A stretch of 11,017 bases of DNA from Methanobacteriaceae archaeon (GTDB lineage: Archaea; Methanobacteriota; Methanobacteria; Methanobacteriales; Methanobacteriaceae). The DNA is taken from contig JAUYBK010000170.1 of assembly GCA_030693105.1 (NCBI GenBank), positions 1 to 11,017 on the forward strand, written 5' to 3'. The notes below the pieces were generated by a model. It was not told where the DNA came from. It saw only the letters and a list, made by a program, of their open reading frames with translations, and ran no database searches. Position numbers and translations under genes: made by a program. Positions 5,870-11,017 of the stretch are shown here, one piece after another; position 1 is the first letter of the stretch; each line of letters begins with the position of its first letter.

Positions 5870-7015
5870 TTATAACTTTTTTGAATTCTTAAATCCCTTA
5901 TCTAAGTCTGCAATGAGATCTTCTGCATCTTCTAATCCCACTGATAAACGGATTAGATCGTTGGTAATTCCTGCTTTTTTACGGGCTTCTGGGGGCATGG
6001 AAGCGTGGCTCATGGTTGCGGAGTGTTCCACCAGGGAATCAGCCCTTCCCAATGATTCTGCAAGTGAGAATAGATTTAATCCTCTCAGGAAGCTACCCAC
6101 ATCAGAATCTATTTCAAAGGAAACTACACCTCCAAAACCCTTCATCTGTTTTTTAGCAATATCATGTCCGGGATGTGATACTAAACCGGGATAAAAAACT
6201 TTTTTAACCTGGGAACTATCCTGTAAATATTGGGCAATGGCCAGAGCATTTTTTGCATGTTTTTTCATTCTCACAGGGAGTGTTTTTAGTCCTCTAAGGA
6301 CCAACCAGGAATCAAATGGAGCGGTACCAGTACCCATGCCGTTTAATAGGAAATGAACATCTTCTGCTAGTTGGGGGGGGGGGTACTGGTCACAGTGGCA
6401 CCTCCAATTACATCCGAATGTCCGTTCAGGTATTTGGTGGTGGAATGAACCACCAAATTTATACCGAAGTCCAGTGGTTTTACAAAGTAAGTACTGGAGA
6501 AGGTGTTGTCAGCCACTGTTAATATCTCATTTTCTTGGGCTACACTTGAAACCAGTTCCAGGTCAGTTATATTTAAAAGTGGATTGGAGGGAGTTTCTAC
6601 CCATATCATCTTGGTATGGGGGTTAATTGAATCCTGGATTGATTTTTCATTTTCCAGACGGGTGAATGTGAATTCAATTCCAAAGCGAGTCATGATTTCT
6701 GAGAAGAGCCTTTGCGTTTCTCCGTAAAGAAATCACAGGCAACCACATGATCACCACTTTTTAATAGGTGGATGGCAGTGGAAACAGCCGACATACCACT
6801 TGAAAATGCAAAAACGTCATTACCTCCTTCTAAACTGGTAAAAGCTTCTTCCAGTGCACTTCGGGTGGGGTTCTGGTCCGGGTATAGTCATGTTATTTAG
6901 GTTTTTCAAAATCATCAAACACGAAGGTTGAAGTCTGACATATGGGGGTTGATATAGCTCCGGTCAAAGGATCATGCTTTCTTCCAGCGTGAATCGATTT
7001 GGTATCAAATTTCAT
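5870..7015 (-). pseudogene. Cystathionine gamma-synthase/lyase-family PLP enzyme, multiply interrupted
   Basis: The assembled reading is a full-length (about 382 codons) Cys/Met-metabolism PLP enzyme. Pieces: KFDTKSIHAGRKHDPLTGAI (from 7015), then DYTRTR, RSALEEAFTSLEGGNDVFAFSSGMSA, TRFGIEFTF to the PLP-lysine segment VVHSTTKYLNGHSD (Lys codon 6433-6435), and from about 6340 GMGTGTAPFDSW through SLVEHSATMSHASMPPE to the stop at 5870. Lesions: an in-frame TAA at 6893-6895 (probably GAA or similar in an intact copy), a missing base near 6870-6872, a missing base near 6726-6732, and an 11-G tract at 6373-6383 that is out of frame by one. AGGAG 7 nt upstream favours ATG at 7013-7015 over the ATG two codons earlier. 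The family covers cystathionine gamma-synthase, gamma-lyase and homoserine-ester sulfhydrylases, which cannot be told apart here. Real decay or sequence error are both possible. Confidence 0.85.
6373..6383. repeat. Homopolymer tract of 11 G
   Basis: Eleven consecutive G (C on the coding strand) interrupt the Cys/Met gene just after the GGATVTS segment. With 9 or 12 residues the frame would continue into LAEDVHFLLNGMGTG; with 11 it reaches a stop within two codons. Such a tract is far out of line with the AT-rich surroundings, so it is either a slippage site or a base-calling or assembly fault. Confidence 0.9.
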
Positions 7016-7022
7016 ATCCATT

Positions 7023-7027
7023 CTCCT
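7023..7027 (-). promoter_or_regulatory. Shine-Dalgarno of the Cys/Met gene
   Basis: AGGAG on the - strand stands only 1 nt before the first ATG (7019-7021) but 7 nt before the second (7013-7015), so the second is the likelier start. Confidence 0.65.
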
Positions 7028-7088
7028 AAAACTTTATTCTTGTTTTGTTAATTCCCTGGAGAGGGAACAATACGACTAATACATAACG

Positions 7089-7116
7089 ATAGTTATATAA
7101 CTATTGTTATATAAAA
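7089..7116. promoter_or_regulatory. Putative operator and TATA element of the Cys/Met gene
   Basis: The perfect 16-bp palindrome ATAGTTATATAACTAT occupies 7089-7104. On the - strand, TTATATAAC occurs twice with a 14-nt period (7114-7106 and 7100-7092). The upstream copy, preceded by TTTT, is a good TATA box. The block from 7114 to 7092 matches the element before the sulfur-carrier operon at 5726-5705 almost exactly. It lies about 75-100 nt before the start codon. Confidence 0.6.
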
Positions 7117-7196
7117 TAAATATTTGTGGTCGAAAAATAATAAACATATTCTAAAATAATTAAAGAGAAGTTAGAGACAATGGTGAGTTTTGTTAT

Positions 7197-7877
7197 TCAT
7201 AATCTTATACCAATGCCTTCTGTCTTCCTTTTAACCGCCTCGTCGAAGAGGATTATTGCTTTTTCCAGCACTAGGCGAGTTGCGTAGTGGCAATTATGAC
7301 GTAGATTAATAATATAGTGTTCTTTTCCCTCAGAGCCTATTAGCATCAGGGGATAATTTTGGCATACCTGGGGGCGGGTTTGGTAAATTTGACACCTTTT
7401 TTGTTCAGTATCATGATATTTGCAGGGCCTATCTTCTTTAAACTGGAAGTGTTCAGGATAATCCTGGTTGGGAATAATCTCATCTTTTAGAAATGGATTC
7501 AGAGTAGTGATTGCTCTTCTTTCGTCGCGGTGTATGAAGAGGGGTGATGATTGGGTGCAGCACTTTCCACAGTGATTACACCATTCGGGGTGTATCTGGG
7601 CGAGTTCCCAATTGGAGGGGCCCTGAAAAAGTTCCAAACTGGTTATATCTGCCAGTTGAATTACTTCTTTAAGATCCGACTTTTTTATTCCTAGTTTCTT
7701 GTATCTTTTAACCGGTCTTTTCTTCCTCAGCCTCTGCAGAACAGTTTTTTCAAACCTTTCCACATCCTTTTTTTTATTCTCATCCCACTCTTCTTCTTGT
7801 AATGCGACTTTACGGATGTTTTCAAATAGTTCTCCATCTATTAACTGGTCCCTCAACCTAAATTTATTCAACTCCAT
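7197..7877 (-). CDS. YkgJ-family cysteine-cluster protein
   Basis: The 226-residue protein contains the YkgJ (CxxCxxCC-type) metal-binding domain: WCNHCGKCC with Cys100, Cys103, Cys106 and Cys107, then PCKYHD (Cys152), RCQIYQTRPQVCQNYP (Cys162, Cys172) and Cys196 in RHNCHYA. Members are thought to bind zinc or an iron-sulfur cluster; their biochemical role is largely unknown. The first 90 residues are highly charged, rich in Lys, Glu and Arg, and have no recognisable domain. It is transcribed alone on the - strand, 181 nt upstream of the Cys/Met start, whose promoter lies in that gap. There is no good Shine-Dalgarno before the ATG, so a weak site or a short leader is likely. The domain call is good, the function unassigned. 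Confidence 0.88.
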   Translation of the reverse strand: MELNKFRLRDQLIDGELFENIRKVALQEEEWDENKKKDVERFEKTVLQRLRKKRPVKRYKKLGIKKSDLKEVIQLADITSLELFQGPSNWELAQIHPEWCNHCGKCCTQSSPLFIHRDERRAITTLNPFLKDEIIPNQDYPEHFQFKEDRPCKYHDTEQKRCQIYQTRPQVCQNYPLMLIGSEGKEHYIINLRHNCHYATRLVLEKAIILFDEAVKRKTEGIGIRL

Positions 7878-7925
7878 TAAGCTTAAAGAGGAAAAAATGT
7901 TATTGAATATTAAATTTAATTATAC

Positions 7926-7935
7926 ATATTATAAA
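7926..7935 (-). promoter_or_regulatory. TATA-like box upstream of the YkgJ gene
   Basis: TTTATAATAT on the - strand lies 48 nt before the YkgJ start, which would give a leader of about 20-25 nt. The gap from 7878 to 8013 also holds a small hairpin on the + strand (7951-7956 with 7964-7969, 7-nt loop, one G-T pair) of unknown meaning. Confidence 0.35.
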
Positions 7936-8013
7936 GTCACTATTTCCCATCGGACTGATAGAAAGTCTGTATTCTCAACTCTACTGGTTTTTTCCAACTG
8001 ATATGTGATAATA

Positions 8014-8160
8014 ATGGAAAGGAATAACTTTCTATTGATCTATATTAAGGGTGGTGGTATAATAGGGAGGAGGTTCTCTCACAGAGTTACCGAGTGGGGT
8101 ATTTATTTAACTACTATATTGTTTTTTTTCTTTGTTTGGATGAGTTTTTTTTTTAATTAA
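8014..8160 (+). CDS. Possible 48-residue membrane peptide
   Basis: An open frame of 48 codons runs from ATG at 8014 to TAA at 8158-8160, in a gap otherwise without genes. GTGAT (8005-8009) stands 4 nt before the ATG and matches part of an archaeal Shine-Dalgarno. The product would have a short N-terminus (MERNNFLLIYIKGGG), a basic middle (GRRFSHR) and a hydrophobic end (WGIYLTTILFFFFVWMSFFF) long enough to span a membrane. It overlaps the glycosyltransferase stop tail-to-tail by 4 nt. I do not recognise it. Against it: two T-tracts (T8 near 8122-8129 and T10 near 8146-8155) supply most of the phenylalanines and could instead be terminators of a + strand transcript. It may be chance. Confidence 0.3.
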   Translation: MERNNFLLIYIKGGGIIGRRFSHRVTEWGIYLTTILFFFFVWMSFFFN

Positions 8161-9866
8161 CCTCTTTTAAACACAAATCCCCCCACCTTAAAGTAGTCAA
8201 CACTCTCCAAGTCGGAGTAATAGATTTTCAAACCGTTGGATAACAAAACCTCATTAACCGGGACTTGTGATTTGAGTAATTTATAGAACTGAGATCGGTC
8301 ACTCACCACCCAAACTATTTTTTGGGTGGTAGGATCAAGATTTATTTCCACTAAAGGTCCTTCTGAGGAATAGATTTGGTGATGGATGCTTTTAGAGACA
8401 GTTACATTACTTTGGAGTTTATTACTCTTGGTTTGGGAGTTTTCATAGTCCTGCAGGTAGTAAACATTATAATCCGGGAGGTAGTAGCTGGCCTTCCTCC
8501 AACTGAAGCCCTGGTCTTCTCGGGTGATATCCCGAATAACGATGCTGGTGGTTTCGTGCTGATTATTTGAAATTTGGTGAATGGTATGGATATGAAGGTC
8601 CATATTATCATCATTGATCTTAATCTTCTTCAGATTGTACATGGAAGAAAGATCAATTCCGAGAATTATCTTTTGAGTACTGTTCATCTGATTTAGTTGA
8701 GTTTCCCAAGTACTCTCCGTATTGAGATTATAGGGATAAAAGAAAAATAAGGAGTTAAAAAGAATGCAGATGAGTAAAAGTGCACCAAGAGCGGTATTTA
8801 AAGATATTTCAAATCTTTTTTTAAGTTTAAAAGCGTAAAACTCTAATAAATAGCCTAAAATTATCATTAAACCCGCCAGGTAGATCAGAGTGTATCCCGG
8901 TTTGGAAAGGGGTAATAAAACTTGGAAAAGCAGTGCAGGCATTATCCAAAGAAATAGGAATATTATCTTTCGATTTTTAAGATATTCCCATCTAAAAACA
9001 CGTTTACTTTCTTTAACAATAAATAATAAGTAAAAAAGCGCCCCTACCAATCCCAACCCTAAAATGATCCATACTAACAACATTAAATCCATTAAAAGAT
9101 GGCTGGTCCAAGGAGCCCCGGAAAGAATCGAAGTTGTTTGGAAGGCTCCCATAAAATGTCCGGCGGCACGGGCATAGGCTGAATATCCTCCAGTGAAGAT
9201 GATGGTCGGAATCAACCAGGCCAATGCCGATAATATTAGGACTGTGGTCAGTTTAACTGTTCTTTTAAGTGTTAATCCGCTCTGGTAGATGCAGTAAAAC
9301 CACACTGGAAAAATGAACACCATCATGTCCTGTCGGAATCCGCCTGCCAGAGCCAGAGCCAGAGCTGACGGATATAAAAACCTTCCATCACCTTTAAGAA
9401 CATTATACGATAAGAATGCTATTAAAACTGCCATGAAACTTGCGGTGGTATATATGGTAGCGATTTCACCATAAAACCAAAATACGGGGCTAAATATAAG
9501 CAATAAACCGGCTGATAATGCGGCCCACTGCGATGTTAGTTGCCGGGCCAGGAAGTAGGTTAATATAACGGTGCCTAAACTGAAAATTATACTTAAAAAT
9601 ACCAGCGAAGTGTTAGCATCGTTAAAGAGGAGGTTGACTACTTTTCCTAAGCCAACAAAGAATATATAACCTGGTGAATGGGGCTGATGGGCTACAATAT
9701 CAAACTTTTCAAATCCCAATGCAAAATTCACAGAATCCCATTCAAAAAGATAACGACTGATGAATGGCAGTCGGGTTAGGAGGACCAAAATTGAAAAAAT
9801 TCCAATAATTGATATTTCGCCACTTAATCGCTGTTTTAACTTATCAATAAGGATTTTTTTTAACAT
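8157..9866 (-). CDS. GT-C-fold membrane glycosyltransferase (PMT/DUF2723-like)
   Basis: The 569-residue protein has about 10-12 hydrophobic segments between residues 15 and 380, then a soluble tail of about 185 residues (roughly 385-569) that should face outside. The first outer loop carries FEWDSVNFALG (Asp44) and HQPHSPGY (60-67), the acidic residue and HxPG-like pattern common in protein-mannosyltransferase and RgtA-like GT-C enzymes, which use lipid-linked sugars. A second loop has YGEIATIYTT (132-141) and GGFRQD. The likely role is transfer of a sugar from a polyprenyl carrier to a cell-surface protein or lipid; donor and acceptor cannot be named. It is transcribed alone, 84 nt from the CBS gene. 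The Shine-Dalgarno is weak. It has no evident link to the sulfur genes. Confidence 0.8.
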   Translation of the reverse strand: MLKKILIDKLKQRLSGEISIIGIFSILVLLTRLPFISRYLFEWDSVNFALGFEKFDIVAHQPHSPGYIFFVGLGKVVNLLFNDANTSLVFLSIIFSLGTVILTYFLARQLTSQWAALSAGLLLIFSPVFWFYGEIATIYTTASFMAVLIAFLSYNVLKGDGRFLYPSALALALAGGFRQDMMVFIFPVWFYCIYQSGLTLKRTVKLTTVLILSALAWLIPTIIFTGGYSAYARAAGHFMGAFQTTSILSGAPWTSHLLMDLMLLVWIILGLGLVGALFYLLFIVKESKRVFRWEYLKNRKIIFLFLWIMPALLFQVLLPLSKPGYTLIYLAGLMIILGYLLEFYAFKLKKRFEISLNTALGALLLICILFNSLFFFYPYNLNTESTWETQLNQMNSTQKIILGIDLSSMYNLKKIKINDDNMDLHIHTIHQISNNQHETTSIVIRDITREDQGFSWRKASYYLPDYNVYYLQDYENSQTKSNKLQSNVTVSKSIHHQIYSSEGPLVEINLDPTTQKIVWVVSDRSQFYKLLKSQVPVNEVLLSNGLKIYYSDLESVDYFKVGGFVFKRG

Positions 9867-9950
9867 GAAACTTCATTTTCCAGATATATCCCCATTATAT
9901 GGTCTAAATTTAAGAAATAACTATTAAAAGAAAAATAAAGAATTTTACCT

Positions 9951-10586
9951 TTACTTCCGGGCTTTAGCCACTTTCCGGGCAATAACCAATTCACCAATGG
10001 CGATAAAACCCACGAAAAAGTTTTCTAATCCTCCTGTTGCCCAGATAGCCTCACCAAAGGTTGAATTCTTAATTCTCTTCTCATAATCCTCTGGTTTGAC
10101 TCTTTTACCAGTCCGGCGGCGAGTGACGATGGCCGATGCTTCCATGAGCTCGTCCCAGCTAACACCTTTGAGTTCCTCAGTCAGGGCCTCGAATATTTTG
10201 GAAACTTTAACTTCGTACAAGCTGGATAGTGTTTTAACGATGTCGAAGGTTCTTACTACTCCCAAAACCCTCCCGTCGTCATCTAAAACTGGGATACTAA
10301 CTACATTGTGATGGGCTGCTTCTAAAACAGCCAGACGAGCTGGATCATTTTGGTGGACATGTACAACATCCTCCTTGCTGTACATTATATCACTAACCTT
10401 TTCCTTTCCCTCTCTAAGGCCCCGGGTCACGTCCAGGGACGTGATCCAACCTACCAACTTTTTTTGGTCATCAACCACCGCGGTGGTGAATTTACGGTGC
10501 TCCTCCAACTTAATGGAGGCATCCACTATACTATCACCCGGGCTGACTACTACAAATTCCTTGTCCATTATTTCCCTAACTTTCAT
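9951..10586 (-). CDS. Two-CBS-domain protein with a conserved-looking C-terminal module
   Basis: From the ATG at 10584-10586 the product is 211 residues. Two CBS domains are visible: KVREIMDKEFVVVSPGDSI..GWITSLDVTRGL (about 1-57) and KVSDIMYSKEDVVHVHQND..GVVRTFDIVKTL (about 63-121). CBS pairs bind adenosine nucleotides and act as energy or redox sensors. The remaining 85 residues (VKVSKIFEALTEEL, WDELMEASAIVTRRRTG, STFGEAIWATGGLENFFVG..GELVIARKVAKARK) match no domain I can name. A longer TTG start at 10601 exists, but GGAG and GAGGT sit 5-9 nt before this ATG, so the ATG is preferred. It overlaps the ferredoxin stop by 11 nt, which implies translational coupling and a shared job with that electron carrier. 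Function is unassigned. Confidence 0.85.
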   Translation of the reverse strand: MKVREIMDKEFVVVSPGDSIVDASIKLEEHRKFTTAVVDDQKKLVGWITSLDVTRGLREGKEKVSDIMYSKEDVVHVHQNDPARLAVLEAAHHNVVSIPVLDDDGRVLGVVRTFDIVKTLSSLYEVKVSKIFEALTEELKGVSWDELMEASAIVTRRRTGKRVKPEDYEKRIKNSTFGEAIWATGGLENFFVGFIAIGELVIARKVAKARK

Positions 10587-10971
10587 CGGCAACCTCTCCA
10601 AGTTTTAGAGCCCCAATCGGGCATTTGGTAGAACAAACTTCGCATAAAATACATTTATCTTCATCTAAAGTTACCAAGTCTTCCCCTGCTTTTATAGCAT
10701 CCACGGGACAGTTTTCTTCACAGACCTGACACTGGACACAAGTTTTCTGGTCAATAAGAAGTGCTTTATTCTTAATAACAGGTCCCAATTCTCTTTCCAG
10801 GGTGATGGCTCCCGTGGGGCATACACTGACACAAGCGCCACAACCCACACAGGCATCCAAATCTATCTGGGCTATATTTTCCTCTGCAACTTTAATGGCG
10901 TTAGTAGGGCAGAAGCGTGTGCAAATAGCGTGGGATTTGCATTTTTCAGGATCCACGCTTATTTTTTTCAT
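10576..10971 (-). CDS. Ferredoxin with four cluster motifs (one atypical); probably extends beyond the window
   Basis: From the ATG at 10969-10971 the protein has 131 residues and four ferredoxin-type motifs. Motif 2 (Cys41, 44, 47, 51), motif 3 (Cys78, 81, 84, 88) and motif 4 (Cys107, 110, 113, 117) are standard CxxCxxCxxxCP. Motif 1 reads CKSHAICTRFCP: Cys11, Cys17 and Cys21 are kept, but His14 replaces the second Cys, so that site could hold a [3Fe-4S] cluster or a His-ligated [4Fe-4S] cluster. The protein should be a cytoplasmic electron carrier or a subunit of a redox complex. The frame stays open upstream of this ATG to the window edge (EFKLQEVKVPHRKLQ), and there is no Shine-Dalgarno before the ATG, so the true start may lie outside the window. 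Its stop overlaps the start of the CBS gene. Confidence 0.88.
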   Translation of the reverse strand: MKKISVDPEKCKSHAICTRFCPTNAIKVAEENIAQIDLDACVGCGACVSVCPTGAITLERELGPVIKNKALLIDQKTCVQCQVCEENCPVDAIKAGEDLVTLDEDKCILCEVCSTKCPIGALKLGEVADES

Positions 10972-11017
10972 CTGTAGCTTTCGGTGAGGAACCTTAACTT
11001 CCTGTAACTTAAATTCA

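Noticed and set aside
8376..8614. Short open frames on both strands inside the glycosyltransferase tail
   Set aside because: They lie within a continuous 569-codon gene and show no recognisable protein features.
1..11017. tRNA, rRNA, CRISPR repeats or insertion sequences
   Set aside because: No GTTC-type tRNA arm with matching acceptor stem, no regularly spaced repeats, no transposase-like frame and no paired terminal repeats were seen.

Overview
The window looks like a piece of an AT-rich archaeal chromosome, most likely from a hydrogenotrophic methanogen of the Methanobacteriales type. This is inferred from the gene set: archaeal Thi4, a rhodanese-less ThiI with a CxxC, FdhD, a four-motif ferredoxin, a CBS-domain partner protein and a GT-C membrane glycosyltransferase. 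TATA-like boxes and Shine-Dalgarno sequences matching an archaeal GGAGGTGAT complement agree with it. The species is not determined from sequence alone.

Layout. From base 2 to 1054 on the + strand, one uninterrupted frame carries the C-terminal end of a NifS/IscS-type cysteine desulfurase that runs straight into a complete FdhD sulfurtransferase. Everything else of substance is on the - strand. Read in transcription order, bases 5649 down to 2144 hold a tight run: a MoaD/ThiS-like sulfur carrier ending in GG, a ThiF/MoeB-type adenylyltransferase, ThiI, Thi4 and a MOSC-domain protein, with gaps of 23, 41, 56 and 38 nt. PdxS (PLP synthase) follows after 131 nt and is broken by three one-base deletions. 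Upstream of the carrier (5870-7015) is a PLP-dependent cystathionine gamma-synthase/lyase-family gene with at least four lesions, including an 11-G tract. Then come a YkgJ-family cysteine-rich protein (7197-7877), a possible tiny membrane ORF on the + strand (8014-8160), a GT-C glycosyltransferase (8157-9866), and an overlapping CBS-domain protein and ferredoxin pair (9951-10971). The ferredoxin frame is open to the right edge.

How it fits together. Bases 1-7120 form a sulfur-handling island: cysteine desulfurase and FdhD (sulfur for molybdopterin or tungstopterin formate dehydrogenase), MOSC protein (molybdenum-cofactor theme), carrier plus activating enzyme (thiocarboxylate chemistry), ThiI (tRNA thiouridine), Thi4 (thiamin thiazole), PdxS (PLP for the desulfurase and the Cys/Met enzyme) and the Cys/Met enzyme itself. 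The two promoter regions at 5705-5740 and 7089-7116 share an almost identical TTATATAAC-containing repeat, so the carrier operon and the Cys/Met gene may answer to one regulator. This shared element and the carrier/E1/Cys-Met grouping are the most interesting observations.

Caution. All apparent frameshifts resolve as small indels in otherwise well-conserved proteins, so sequence error is a serious alternative to real gene decay. The same doubt applies to the NifS-FdhD fusion.
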